Positions 1-9,471 of a stretch of 64,000 nucleotides of DNA are shown here, one piece after another. A program made the position numbers and the translations under genes. Source of the stretch: Geofilum rubicundum JCM 15548 (GTDB lineage: Bacteria; Bacteroidota; Bacteroidia; Bacteroidales; Marinilabiliaceae); contig NZ_BAZW01000013.1 in the NCBI RefSeq assembly GCF_000974365.1, positions 1 to 64,000 of the forward strand, in the 5' to 3' direction. Under the pieces are notes generated by a model, which saw nothing but the letters and a program-made list of their open reading frames with translations, did no database searches and had not been told where the DNA came from. Numbering within the stretch: the stretch's first letter is position 1; the number at the start of each line of letters is the position of its first letter.

Positions 1-5
1 ACCTC

Positions 6-26
6 CATAAACGCATTACGTTTATG
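6..26. repeat. Perfect 8-bp inverted repeat with 5-bp spacer
   Basis: CATAAACG (6-13) and CGTTTATG (19-26) are perfect reverse complements around the 5-base spacer CATTA. An outer pair, ACCTC (1-5) and GAGGT (40-44), adds a second arm. Two short inverted arms around a 5-8 bp spacer is the shape of a tyrosine-recombinase core site, and a recombinase gene ends about 400 bases away pointing at it. The site could equally be a chance palindrome or an operator. The window edge hides the left context. Confidence 0.35.
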
Positions 27-420
27 ACTATTATATTGTGAGGTGGTTTTGGGGTGTAAGTGATTGATTTAACGAGCGTGTTGCTTTTTTGGATATATTT
101 GGTTGTTGGTGGTGGGGTTTCATGGTGGTTGTTTTTCCGGTTAAATGTGATTGGATTTGGGTTGGGATTAACCGCAATTGTTTGGTTATTGTAATGTGTT
201 GTTCAAATATAATATTAGTTGAGCGACTTGGTGCTATTTTTTTTTATTTTGTTGACTTTGGACATAACTTCGTTGGCCTGAGTCCCATGACGCAGGGGGT
301 GTTTTGGTAAGGAGACTATGTTTCAGACGAACAAACAATTATTTACTAAGTGCCTTTTTTTTGTGGCAGTTATCGCATATGCTTCGTGCGATTTGCAATA
401 GTTTTGCGGGTAGTGTTGAA
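27..420. other. Gene-free T/G-rich stretch
   Basis: No convincing coding region is present. The short open frames here have T/G-biased composition and no family resemblance. The stretch lies beyond the 3' end of the recombinase gene, and no clear terminator hairpin was seen. Confidence 0.5.
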
Positions 421-2019
421 CTAGGGCGGACTGTGATTTCTGTTCGCTTTGAAGCTTGTTTGGACTCCCGGACGACCGGACGGGCTTTTCATGTTGAGCA
501 GGGCGCCACCTGAAAAGTGGGTGTATCGTTCAGAGGCTTTGATGCTTTCATATCCTGGTAGCGGCATTTCTTGCCTGTAAACTATGTCTTTATTGCCTTC
601 TGGTGATTGGGTGGTGAAGCTGTGGCGAAGCATTTGTTTGTGTCCTCGGCGTTGTATGCCTGCTGCTTTTGCCATGTTTTTAAAGATGGCTGACATATTG
701 GTTATACTGCATTTCATGCCGGGCCTGTGGCCTTCAAAAAGAAATGTCTTTGGCTTATGAACGGCCAGGTAGGTCCTAAGCAAATCGTTCAGATGTTGTG
801 AAAACAAGGAATAGCGGTTGCGCTTGCCCTCCGTGGCTTTTAAAAATAGTCGGTTGCGTTTAAAGTCAATGTCGACCAGTCGCAGATTTTGAATTTCCTG
901 TTGGCGCAGACTGCTTATACATCTCAACTCTAAGAGCAATTTGTGCTTGAGGTAGTCGGTGGTGCCAAGCATGGCGGCCATCTCGGATTCAGAGAAATAC
1001 TCGGACACATGCAAGTCATTGCGGGGACGCACCAATATTTGGGGTGAGACGGGAAGCTTGTGTACCTTGTCAAAAAAGAATTTGAAGCTGCTGATCATGG
1101 TATTCAGATGGGCAGAGGAATTCTTGCGGTGCAAGGCGATATAGGTCCGGATGTCGCCATCAGTGATAAAGACCGGATGTTTATAATTGAAATGCTTCAA
1201 AAACTTCATGAAGGCATTCAGGTACATGGCCCGGGTTCTGACGCTATAATCGGTCCGTTTGAGTATCTGTTGATATTGTTTTCGGTAGATATCTGCCAGC
1301 CTGTAATGTGACAATACCCGAAAAACTTTTCTTTTTAAGGTGCTCAAGCTATGCGCTTGCCCTTTATTCTCAATTAAGTAGGTATTCAGGCGATATTGGT
1401 TATTACATTCAGATACCAATTCCTGGAAATATTGTTTGGCTCGCTCATCATTGCCGGGTAAGCGGAATTGGTGTTCAAAGATACCATCGACTTCTTTTGG
1501 TAGTCTGCAAATATCCCTTAGCTTAAAATTGGCATGGTAAACCAGGAATAGAAGCAACTTGTCGCCAGGCGAGTCGATGCCATTTAGTAGTTCTTTTAGG
1601 TCGTAAAATGGCAGATAGAGCGTGAACAGCGAGGCCCTTTTATCCTTGGCAAGGGGGAAGAACATTTTGTCGCCTCCCCGGGTGCGCTCATAATAAAACT
1701 TTATGGCTGAAATGGTTTGCTTAAGCTTTGTGGGGTGCATTAGCAGTGCTTGTTCTTTCACAAAGATCAAAAGTTCACCGTAACAGAGTTTGTTAATATC
1801 TGAACCGGTGTGGTGCGATAGAAATCTTTTAAAACCTTGTAGGTAAATTTTACGGGTAACCGGACTCAGACGCTTCAGAATCATTGATTCCGTGAAGGCT
1901 TCGAAAATTGGGCGCTGATGTGAGAAGTCTAAATCATGGTCCTTAATACCAGCACCGATCCCAATAGCTACACGCTCTTTATTGGGATGAATTACGGGGT
2001 ATGTACTCAATAGGGCCAT
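421..2019 (-). CDS. Tandem tyrosine recombinase, catalytic site degenerate
   Basis: A 532-residue tyrosine recombinase (phage integrase family) built of two partial copies. Residues about 40-110 are a SAM-like core-binding domain. About 115-240 are a catalytic-type fold that stops before the HxxR box. About 245-335 are a second core-binding domain and about 345-500 the main catalytic domain. The first catalytic Arg (SSLRQQEI), the second Arg (MLRHSF) and the nucleophile Tyr (ERYTH) are present. The His of HxxR is Gln (QMLR), and the His that normally follows the LLG motif is Tyr (PGYESIK). The segment between MLRHSF and GYESIK is about two residues longer than usual and poorly conserved. The double layout is seen in other Bacteroidota recombinases; the lost catalytic residues suggest an inactive or decaying enzyme. 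Start ATG is at 2019. Confidence 0.75.
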   Translation of the reverse strand: MALLSTYPVIHPNKERVAIGIGAGIKDHDLDFSHQRPIFEAFTESMILKRLSPVTRKIYLQGFKRFLSHHTGSDINKLCYGELLIFVKEQALLMHPTKLKQTISAIKFYYERTRGGDKMFFPLAKDKRASLFTLYLPFYDLKELLNGIDSPGDKLLLFLVYHANFKLRDICRLPKEVDGIFEHQFRLPGNDERAKQYFQELVSECNNQYRLNTYLIENKGQAHSLSTLKRKVFRVLSHYRLADIYRKQYQQILKRTDYSVRTRAMYLNAFMKFLKHFNYKHPVFITDGDIRTYIALHRKNSSAHLNTMISSFKFFFDKVHKLPVSPQILVRPRNDLHVSEYFSESEMAAMLGTTDYLKHKLLLELRCISSLRQQEIQNLRLVDIDFKRNRLFLKATEGKRNRYSLFSQHLNDLLRTYLAVHKPKTFLFEGHRPGMKCSITNMSAIFKNMAKAAGIQRRGHKQMLRHSFTTQSPEGNKDIVYRQEMPLPGYESIKASERYTHFSGGALLNMKSPSGRPGVQTSFKANRNHSPP

Positions 2020-2206
2020 GTAAAACAGGGTTGCGGTTTACAAAATTGTCAAGGAATTAATGGGAACCAAAGTATATAAAAAAACGAATAATTCAAAATG
2101 GTTGAAAACACAAAATTAATCGGTTAGGCGGAGGGGTGGGGGGAGTTATCAACAAACTTTCAACAGATGTTAAAAAAAAGGTGGTGCACATCGGACTAAA
2201 ATTAAT

Positions 2207-2214
2207 TATATTTG
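2207..2214 (+). promoter_or_regulatory. TAnnTTTG -7 promoter box
   Basis: TATATTTG matches the Bacteroidota -7 consensus TAnnTTTG. It lies only 5 bases before the first plausible ATG (2220), so the transcript would have almost no leader, or translation starts at the second ATG (2229). No clear -33 TTTG was seen at the usual distance. Confidence 0.45.
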
Positions 2215-2219
2215 CAAAT

Positions 2220-3157
2220 ATGTCAACCATGATCGAAAAACATATTGCTCATTTGTTACACTATCACGACTGCGTGATTGTGCCTGGTCTGGGAGGTTTT
2301 GTCGCCAACTATAAATCGGCCATGATTCATCCGGAGCAGAATTTATTTGTACCCCCGCTAAAGGAGATTGGATTCAATCGTAGTCTTTTGCATCAGGATG
2401 GATTGCTGGCCAACCATGTGGCCATTGAGCAATCCGTGAGTTATGCGGAGGCCTCCGACATTCTTGCTGCTTTTGTTAATGATGTCAGAAGCCGCATTGC
2501 TGCTGGTGAAACAGTGCCCATGGGGGAAGTGGGGTCTCTGAGAGGCGATGCCATAGGGAATATTTTGTATGCCCCGAATGAAAATGCTTCGTTTTTGCCG
2601 GATGCTCTGGGCTTAAGCACCTTTAGGTTTGAGCCACTGGACTATAAGCATGTGGCCAAAATTGAGCAAAAAATGCATGTGCACGCATCATGCAAAATCG
2701 CTCCCCACGTTACTGGACAGCGGTAGCTGCCATGATTGCGGGACTCTTCTTTTTCTCAACATTTGAGCTCAAAATGCCTGAGGTCAGTGAGGCTGGTTTT
2801 TCGTCCATGCTCAATGCAGCAACGGAACAAGGTGTTACTGAGGTGGTCGAAAGTGAAGCATTGATGGTGGAGGCGGATCTAAAGGAAGAAAGCGTTTTGC
2901 CCGTAGCCGAGGAGCCTGCAACTGTCAAAAGGCACCACCTTATCGCTGCCAGTTTTAAACAATCGAGACCTGCCAATCAGTCCCTTAGCAACTTTGTCCA
3001 GGAAGGATTTGCACAAGCCCATGTTCTGGCGGATGGGTCCGGACGGTTCCGGATTGCCCTGGAGTCGTTTGAAAATCGCCAGGCGGCCATTGATGCGATG
3101 AAAAAATACCGTCAGCAAGCCCGGTTTGCCTCCGTTTGGGTACACACCAGTAAATAA
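2220..3157 (+). CDS. HU-CCDC81 and SPOR domain protein (one frameshift)
   Basis: The N-terminal ~150 residues (from MIEKHIAHLL, with VIVPGLGGFV) are the HU-like CCDC81 domain pair typical of Bacteroidota. A single membrane segment (about WTAVAAMIAGLFFFSTF) follows, then an acidic linker and a C-terminal SPOR domain (GRFRIALESF...AIDAMKKYR) that normally binds denuded septal peptidoglycan. The two halves lie in different frames. Restoring one A in the AAAA run at about 2694-2697 joins them as ...CKNRSPRYW..., giving one protein of about 312 residues. The family is one protein elsewhere, so sequencing error is the simplest cause. A role in division or cell envelope is inferred from SPOR. An upstream in-frame extension to 2136 is unlikely because it crosses the promoter box. 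Confidence 0.8.
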
Positions 3158-3182
3158 GATTTTCTGTTAGTATATTAGAAAG

Positions 3183-3218
3183 GTCACTTCTCGTCAGCGG
3201 GAAGTGACTTTTGTTTTT
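3183..3218 (+). terminator. Intrinsic terminator after HU/SPOR gene
   Basis: GTCACTTC (3183-3190) and GAAGTGAC (3201-3208) form an 8-bp stem with a 10-base loop, followed by TTTTGTTTTTTG. It lies 26 bases after the stop codon. Confidence 0.8.
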
Positions 3219-3315
3219 TGTAATGGTTATAAATAGGTCTGCTAATGCTTCATCGCATTGGATGATCGGTGCTATTTGCTTATTTTGCTGGTAAGTAAAA
3301 ACAAACAAGATACTT

Positions 3316-5432
3316 ATGCGACCATCCATTCTGCCTAAACTGCTTCCCTTATTCCTCTTGATCCTTATGGCCACAGGGTTCATTACCTGTCAGCAACTCC
3401 ATAAAAAGGCCTCTGTTGGTCTGGATGAATGGAAAGCCATAGGTTTAGATCCTGAAGTCATCTCGGCCGAGGATTTTTTCCTCGGGATTGCTCCGAAGGG
3501 TTTTGAAGAGGTGGCCGGAACTACCTATAAGCCTTCCTTCAATGAGGAACCTGCCATACCTGCCCAGTGTTGGATTGAAACGGGTTATGGCACGCAGAAT
3601 GCTTGCAAGTATTGCCATACCGATTATTTGGCTTCCATTGGTCATGGAAATAACTATCCCATTGCCGAAGATCAGATCGTTTATAGTTTTCCCACGCCGG
3701 CTCTGAACCGCATATTGTGGGACAATGTGATTCATCCGCACAAAATTACAGAGCGTCTGGAGCAGGATGGCATTGAACTTCCGGATAGGGAGGATGTGGA
3801 TTATGTGCGGAAGGATAACTGGAAGTCGGCCTTTGACAAAGGCCGGGGCAATGGGGATACAGAATGGCTAAGCACGGCGGCACCGGACAGCCGGTTTGCC
3901 TTGATGCCCGCTCTTGATCCCCATCATTTATTTCCCTATGTGGAAGGCAATCCGACATCGGGCGGTCAGCATGGCTATGTGGATGAGGCTGGCTATGTGC
4001 GGGATGAATCAGGCGGATATACGGGCTGGCGGTCGATCAACTTTTTTCCCTATGCCATATTTACGCCGCTCACAGGAAGTGTAAGTGGAATTTATGTTCG
4101 TCTCCCGGCATCGTTTCAACAGTTGAACGGGGTGTTCGACTACGATACCTATCAGCCAACTGGCAGTTATTGGCTGATCAGATCAGAAATAAATTTTACG
4201 AAAGAAGTCACTATTACGGCGATGCAGCGGCCATTGAAGTGCAAGCGGGCTTTTATCCGGTGGGCACCGAGTTTGCCCATCCCTTGCATTATGTGGATTT
4301 GCTGGCCGATGGTGAGCATGGCACTCAACTGGATGGCGTGATGGGTGATGGCGGCCTGACTTATGAGTTTCCGGGAACCCGATCCAAACGCGTTAAGGAA
4401 ATCAGGTATATGTATAAGTGGAAGGAAGTGGGGTTGGCGGACATCGCGATGGATGAAGAAGAGGGGGAAGAGGAATTTGAGTGGTTTATTGGTAAAGAGG
4501 GGCAAGGATGGGTCGATAATGGCATGGGCTGGATTCTGGCCGCCTTTATTGAGAACCGCCATGGCGAGCTTCGGCCCCAGACCACTGAGGAGCTGACCCA
4601 ATGCATTGGCTGTCACTCCAAAGTCGGCAACACCATTGATGCCGTTTGGTCCTTTCAACGCCAATTACCCGGTGATGAAGGGTGGGGAGAAATGAATTAT
4701 GGCCAGTATGCGAGCACCACTCCGGAAATCACCCGGTTGAAAGATTATTATGCCGCGGATGGAAAAATGGGTGAGCTGGCCGGGTTTTATCATTCGGTAG
4801 TGGGGGGTGATTTGTATGGTGTGATGCCCGATGAGATTCGCGATGAGCTGGCAGTCTATGCCCAGATGAAGGGGGAGACACTGAACCTTTCTTTTTCTTC
4901 GGAAGAAATGCTCAATGACGATGTTTTAAAAGATATGTCGCTGGAAGAGCGTAAACCCAGATTGCTGGAGCGTCAAAAATTAATGCGCCGTTTTGCGGAC
5001 GATCTGGCCTATCTGGATTATCATGAAGCGGACGACCAGTATTACATAAAGGGGAGGCTGTTCTACCCAACCTACACCACCATGCAATCGAATATTCAGG
5101 CCTACCGAAAGGTGGTGCTGGATCAGAGTTTTAATCTGGGCAAAGATGTTTTTGGTTCAGAAGCCGGGCATGTGCCTTTTACCTTCCGGTCGGACGGCTC
5201 AGTATTGGATGAACACCGCAACCGCATCCCTGCGGGAGAAGTCATTTACAGTCGACCCTACAACTCGGAAGGGGTAGGTACTACCCCCACCGGCATCATT
5301 CAGGGAGAAACCCTTAATAAGGCCGGGGCTGTGGTCAGCCCCGACGCACCTGATGCCTATTCCACCACCGGCACCCTCGATTGGATGTATAATCCGATCC
5401 TGAGTGACCAACCTGTAAGGAAAGGTCGTTAG
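3316..5432 (+). CDS. Two-CxxCH c-type cytochrome-like lipoprotein (one frameshift)
   Basis: About 705 residues after repair. The N-terminus is a lipoprotein signal ending FITCQQ. Two haem c attachment motifs are visible: CKYCH at about residue 97 and CIGCH at about residue 434. A c-type cytochrome acting outside the cytoplasmic membrane is therefore likely. The rest, rich in W, Y, D and G, matches no family I can name. The two parts are in different frames. Adding one G to the GG at about 4172-4173 joins them as ...SYWADQIRNKFY.... A terminator precedes it and metG converges on it, so it appears monocistronic. Its partner, redox substrate and pathway are unknown; a surface or periplasmic electron-transfer or oxidase role is only a guess. 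The stop codon lies inside a 26-base dispersed repeat. Confidence 0.65.
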
Positions 5433-5448
5433 GTTTTTAGGTCGTTAG
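5423..5448 (-). repeat. Dispersed 26-base repeat, copy 1
   Basis: Read on the minus strand it is CTAACGACCT, AAAAAC, CTAACGACCT. Near-identical copies occur at 41496-41521 and 51451-51476 on the plus strand. It overlaps the last codons and stop of the cytochrome-like gene. Confidence 0.6.
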
Positions 5449-5570
5449 ATCATTAGGTGTTAGCAAGTTTCTAACTATAAGTTAATTACCTGCATAAACA
5501 GCGAAATCATAACTATTTGTAAAACAGGTAAAAAAGGATTGAGGACCTATTGATCTTTTACAGCGCTGCG

Positions 5571-7604
5571 TTATTTGATCTCTGAGCCGTTTTTCACGGG
5601 ACTGGCGGGACTAACGAAGACCAGTTTTCCGTCGGCATCTTCCGCCATGAGGATCATGCCCTGCGATTCTATGCCTTTGATTTTTCGGGGGGCCAGGTTG
5701 ACCATGATGGATACCTGGCGACCAATAAGGTCTTCGGGCTGAAAGAATTCGGCAATGCCTGATACCACGGTTCGCTGGTCCATACCGGTGTCAATTTTCA
5801 GTTGAAGCAGCTTTTTCGTTTTGGCGACCTTCTCGGCTTCCAGGATGGTTCCGGTGCGGATGTCCATCTTCGTGAACTCGTCAAAGGTGATATTCTCTTT
5901 GGCAGGTGTGGCCGTTTTGGCAGCTGCCTGGTTGTCCTTCTTCGATTGTTGCAGTTTATCGAGCTGCTCCTGAATTTCTGCGTCTTCAATTTTCTGGAAA
6001 AGCAGCGAAGCCTCATGGATGGTATGTCCGGGTTTCAATACCTCTTTTTGACCGCATTGCTGCCAGTCGACCTGTCCCATATTCAGCATGGTTCTGAGTT
6101 TTTGCGCTGAGAAGGGCAAAAACGGTTCCATCAGAATGGCCAGATTGGCGGTGATTTGCAAGGAAATGTACATGATGGTCTTCACCCGCTCCGCATCGGT
6201 CTTGATCAACTTCCACGGCTCCGTGTCGGCCAGATACTTATTGCCCAAACGGGCCAGGTTCATGGCTTCTTTAATGGCCTCCCTGAATTTGAAGTTTTTC
6301 AGCGCCTCTTCGGTTTTATCCACAAAGGTCCCGATGCTGTTCAGAGTCTCGGTATCAAAGGTGTCGAATGGCCCGGGTGTGGGCACAACACCCTCGTAAT
6401 ATTTTTGGGTGAGTACCAGACTGCGGTTGACAAAGTTGCCGAGTATGGCTACCAATTCGTTGTTGTTACGGGCCTGAAAATCTTTCCAGGTGAAATCATT
6501 GTCCTTGGTCTCCGGCGCATTGGCTGTTAATACGTAGCGCAGGACATCCTGCTTGTCCTTAAACTCAGTCAGGTACTCGTGCAACCATACCGCCCAGTTT
6601 CTGGAGGTAGATATTTTGTCGCCTTCCAGATTCAGAAACTCATTGGCGGGCACATTGTCGGGCAGGTTATACGACCCTTCCGCCTTCAGCATCGAAGGGA
6701 AAACGATGCAATGAAAAACGATGTTGTCCTTACCAATGAAGTGGAGCAGACGGGTTTCGGGATCTTTCCAATATTTTTCCCAATCCGGCGTGAGTTCGCG
6801 GGTGGCCGAAATGTAGCCAATGGGGGCATCGAACCAAACATAAAGGACCTTGCCTTCAGCGCCTTCCACCGGTACCGGTACGCCCCAGTTGAGGTCGCGG
6901 CTCACCGCCCGGGGTTGCAGACCCAGGTCGATCCAGGATTTACACTGACCATAGACATTGCTTTTCCACTCTTTGTGGTCTTCCAATATCCATTGGCGTA
7001 AAAAGGATTCGTGCTTATCGAGGGGCAGGTACCAGTGCTTGGTAGCTTTGCGTACGGGAATACTGCCCGAAATGGTGGATTTGGGCTGGATCAGATCCGT
7101 CGCATTCAAAGAAGTGCCGCAGCTTTCACACTGGTCGCCATAGGCGCCCTCTTTGTGGCAATGGGGACAAGTGCCGGTAATGTAACGATCGGCCAAAAAC
7201 TGACCGGCTTCCTCATCGTAGTATTGCTCCGATTCTTTTTCAATAAATTCGCCCTTGTCGTAAAGCGTTTTGAAAAAGCCGGAGGCGGTCTCAAAATGGG
7301 TCTCGTTGCTGGTGCGCGAATAGATATCAAAGGAAATACCAAAGTCTTCAAAAGATTTTTTGATGATGCCGTGGTATTTGTCCACAATGTCCTGAGGCGT
7401 AACGCCCTCGTTACGCGCCTTAAGGGTAATGGGTACCCCGTGTTCATCTGAGCCGCCTATGAGTAAAACATCCTCCCCCTTCAGACGAAGGTAGCGGACG
7501 TAGATGTCGGCAGGAACATAAACACCAGCCAGGTGACCAATGTGAACGGGGCCGTTGGCATAAGGAAGGGCGGTGGTAACAAGTGTGCGTTTAAAGTTTG
7601 TCAT
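5571..7604 (-). CDS. metG: Methionyl-tRNA synthetase
   Basis: Charges tRNA-Met with methionine in the cytoplasm. The 677-residue protein has the class I HIGH-type signature ([12 protein letters not shown], residues 14-25). A zinc-binding knuckle pair follows at about 145-165 (CPHC and CESC). The KMSKS-type loop appears as KISTS at about residue 335. The anticodon-binding helical domain follows, and residues about 572-677 form the C-terminal EMAP-like tRNA-binding/dimerisation domain joined by a lysine- and alanine-rich linker. Length and order are those of the long MetRS form usual in Bacteroidota. The gene is intact, unlike many neighbours. It converges on the cytochrome-like gene and is probably monocistronic. 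Confidence 0.97.
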   Translation of the reverse strand: MTNFKRTLVTTALPYANGPVHIGHLAGVYVPADIYVRYLRLKGEDVLLIGGSDEHGVPITLKARNEGVTPQDIVDKYHGIIKKSFEDFGISFDIYSRTSNETHFETASGFFKTLYDKGEFIEKESEQYYDEEAGQFLADRYITGTCPHCHKEGAYGDQCESCGTSLNATDLIQPKSTISGSIPVRKATKHWYLPLDKHESFLRQWILEDHKEWKSNVYGQCKSWIDLGLQPRAVSRDLNWGVPVPVEGAEGKVLYVWFDAPIGYISATRELTPDWEKYWKDPETRLLHFIGKDNIVFHCIVFPSMLKAEGSYNLPDNVPANEFLNLEGDKISTSRNWAVWLHEYLTEFKDKQDVLRYVLTANAPETKDNDFTWKDFQARNNNELVAILGNFVNRSLVLTQKYYEGVVPTPGPFDTFDTETLNSIGTFVDKTEEALKNFKFREAIKEAMNLARLGNKYLADTEPWKLIKTDAERVKTIMYISLQITANLAILMEPFLPFSAQKLRTMLNMGQVDWQQCGQKEVLKPGHTIHEASLLFQKIEDAEIQEQLDKLQQSKKDNQAAAKTATPAKENITFDEFTKMDIRTGTILEAEKVAKTKKLLQLKIDTGMDQRTVVSGIAEFFQPEDLIGRQVSIMVNLAPRKIKGIESQGMILMAEDADGKLVFVSPASPVKNGSEIK

Positions 7605-7667
7605 ACGAAAAGAGGTAGCTATTTCTTAGGGAAAATATGGGATCCGAAATTTTTTTAATAATTTGCA

Positions 7668-7675
7668 CAAAGATA
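7668..7675 (-). promoter_or_regulatory. Candidate -7 box for metG
   Basis: CAAAGATA on the plus strand reads TATCTTTG on the minus strand and fits TAnnTTTG. It lies 64 bases upstream of the metG start. No matching -33 element was found. Confidence 0.35.
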
Positions 7676-7783
7676 ATTAAACATTTAGAAACTGTTTGGA
7701 TTTTAGATTTCGATGCGATAAAAATCCCGAGGTGTAAGTGTGACGAGCCAATTGTTGAATCAGAAAAACGCGGAAACAGGATT

Positions 7784-8694
7784 ATGATTTACCCTGAATT
7801 TATTAAACCGGGCGCCTGGTCGGGCTGGTTGCTCCGGCCGGAAAAATTGCTCTCCGTTATGTGGAACAAGCTGAGAAGTACCTCGATGGAATTGGGATGC
7901 GCCACTTGCGTGGCAGGCATGTCGCCGGGTCGTGGCACCAGTTTGGGGGGACCGATCAGCAGCGGGCGGATGATTTGAACAGCATGCTGCTGAATCCGGA
8001 AGTGGCGGTGATTTGGTGCATGCGTGGTGGTTACGGGGCGGTTCGCTTGCTGGACAGGGTGCGTTTTGACTTGTTGTTGACGTCCCCCAAATGGTTGGTG
8101 GGCTTCAGTGATATCACCGTTTTTCATGCCTTGTGGCAAAAAAAGCTCGGTCTGGCTTCCATGCACGGACCCATGCCAAAAAATCTGGAGGACGGACTGG
8201 CTGCCGATACGGGAATGGATCATTTGTGGCATTTTCTTCAGGGGGAGTGGCCGGTTTATCCGCTTAAACCCCATTCATTGAATCGCGGGGGACAGGGCAC
8301 CGGTCGCCTGACGGGTGGCAATGTCACCATTTTGTCTATGCTCAAAGGGGCCGACATTGATTTTGACCCTAAGGGAAAAATTCTTTTCATCGAAGAGGTG
8401 GGCGAACACCTCTATCATCTCGACCGGATGATGTATGGCTTGAAAGTAGCCGGAAAGCTGAAGGGGTTGGCTGGTTTGGTGGTGGGACAAATGACGGATA
8501 TGCAGGACAATAAGACGGCCTTTGGTGCCACGGCATATCAAATCATTTCGCAAGCAGTAGCGGAATACGACTATCCGGTTTTATTTGATTTTCCCTCCGG
8601 TCATGATAAATGCAACTGGCCGCTTTTGATGGGGCATAAAGTCCGGTTGGAGGTGATGAAGGATAAGGTGGCGTTTACTTACGTCCGAAAATAA
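7784..8694 (+). CDS. LD-carboxypeptidase, peptidase S66 (one frameshift)
   Basis: An S66 LD-carboxypeptidase, which removes the terminal D-Ala from murein tetrapeptides during cell-wall recycling. After MIYPEFIKPG the frame shifts. One extra G in the GGG at about 7809-7811 restores the family N-terminus GLVAPAGK. Visible landmarks are MRGGYGAVRLL, the nucleophile Ser in GFSDITVFH, the catalytic Glu in EEVGEHLYHLDRMM and the His in FPSGHDKCNWP. The repaired length of about 304 residues is normal. The start at 7784 gives the expected N-terminus. yraN follows 17 bases after the stop, so co-transcription is likely. No signal peptide is visible, in keeping with a cytoplasmic recycling role. Confidence 0.85.
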
Positions 8695-8711
8695 TAGAAT
8701 AACCCTTACCA

Positions 8712-9080
8712 ATGGCAGAACACAATGACTTGGGAAAGTTGGGGGAACAAAAGGCTGCCGACTTTCTTGAAGAAAAAGGATACCAAATAGTGGACCGGAA
8801 CTGGCATTTTCATCACAAGGAAGTGGATATCATTGCTTTTGACGGGGAGGTGTTGGTGTTTGTGGAGGTGCGGACACGCAGCTCCAGTGAATGGCTTCAC
8901 CCGCGGGAAAGTATCTTTCCCATGAAGGTGCGATATCTGGTTTTGGCAGCTGATGCCTATGTGCGGTATAGAAAGATGGATAACCGGATTCGTTTTGACA
9001 TCATTACCTGTCTGCCGGTCAATAACGGGAAATGGGAGATTGAACACATTGAAAAAGCTTTTACGGCCCAGGTGGAGTAG
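8712..9080 (+). CDS. YraN family (UPF0102) endonuclease-like protein
   Basis: 122 residues covering the whole UPF0102/YraN fold, a small restriction-endonuclease-like domain. The signature residues are clear: GKLGEQKAADFLEEKGY at the N-terminus, then NWHFHHKEVDIIAFDG and VFVEVRTRS, which carry the Glu/Asp/Glu-Val-Arg pattern of the nuclease-fold core. The cellular role is unsettled in the family. The gene follows the LD-carboxypeptidase gene closely and precedes a YjbR/MmcQ gene, all in one direction, so a three-gene transcript is plausible. Confidence 0.9.
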   Translation: MAEHNDLGKLGEQKAADFLEEKGYQIVDRNWHFHHKEVDIIAFDGEVLVFVEVRTRSSSEWLHPRESIFPMKVRYLVLAADAYVRYRKMDNRIRFDIITCLPVNNGKWEIEHIEKAFTAQVE

Positions 9081-9105
9081 GGTTTTAACAAAAAAAACAA
9101 CACGA

Positions 9106-9456
9106 ATGAACATTGAAGAATTGCGGACCTATTGTCTTTCCTTACCGCACGCGACGGAAGATATGCCTTTTGGTGAGGACACACTCGTTTTTAAAGTGGG
9201 GGGTAAGATTTTTTTGCTGACCGGTTTGAGCGGCGCTTTCTCCATCAATCTGAAGTGTGATCCGGAATACGCAATGGAGCTTCGGGAGGCACATGCCGCT
9301 GTGCGTCCCGGCTACCACATGAATAAGAAGCATTGGAATACGGTGGATGTGGATGGCTCTTTAACGGATCAATTTTTATGCGGACTGATCGACCATTCGT
9401 ATCAGCAGGTGATAAAAACCCTGACCAAAAAGGTCAGGGCAGAATTGTTCGGCTAG
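9106..9456 (+). CDS. YjbR/MmcQ family protein
   Basis: A 116-residue protein of the MmcQ/YjbR family (CyaY-like fold, sometimes annotated DNA-binding). Recognisable parts are the opening MNIEELRTYCLSLPHATEDMPFG, the hydrophobic KVGGKIFLL strand, and RPGYHMNKKHWNTVDVDG, typical of the C-terminal half. The start at 9106 is chosen because the family begins at this position; an upstream in-frame extension overlaps yraN. Function is unknown. Its last codons contain a hairpin that appears to serve as terminator for the convergent chemoreceptor gene. Confidence 0.88.
   Translation: MNIEELRTYCLSLPHATEDMPFGEDTLVFKVGGKIFLLTGLSGAFSINLKCDPEYAMELREAHAAVRPGYHMNKKHWNTVDVDGSLTDQFLCGLIDHSYQQVIKTLTKKVRAELFG
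9414..9439 (-). terminator. Terminator for the chemoreceptor gene, inside yjbR
   Basis: CCCTGACC (9419-9426) and GGTCAGGG (9432-9439) form a perfect 8-bp stem with an AAAAA loop. Read on the minus strand the stem is followed by TTTTT (9418-9414), so it fits an intrinsic terminator for the gene ending at 9472. It lies within the 3' coding end of the neighbouring plus-strand gene. Confidence 0.65.
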
Positions 9457-9471
9457 GTGATGGGTGAATGC

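Noticed and set aside
89-513. Two small plus-strand frames near the left edge
   Set aside because: Biased Trp/Phe/Val composition from T/G-rich DNA and no plausible ribosome site or family; the second overlaps the recombinase.
1-2019. Integron or conjugative-transposon end
   Set aside because: No cassettes, attC series, mobilisation or transfer genes are visible; only one degenerate recombinase and a short palindrome.
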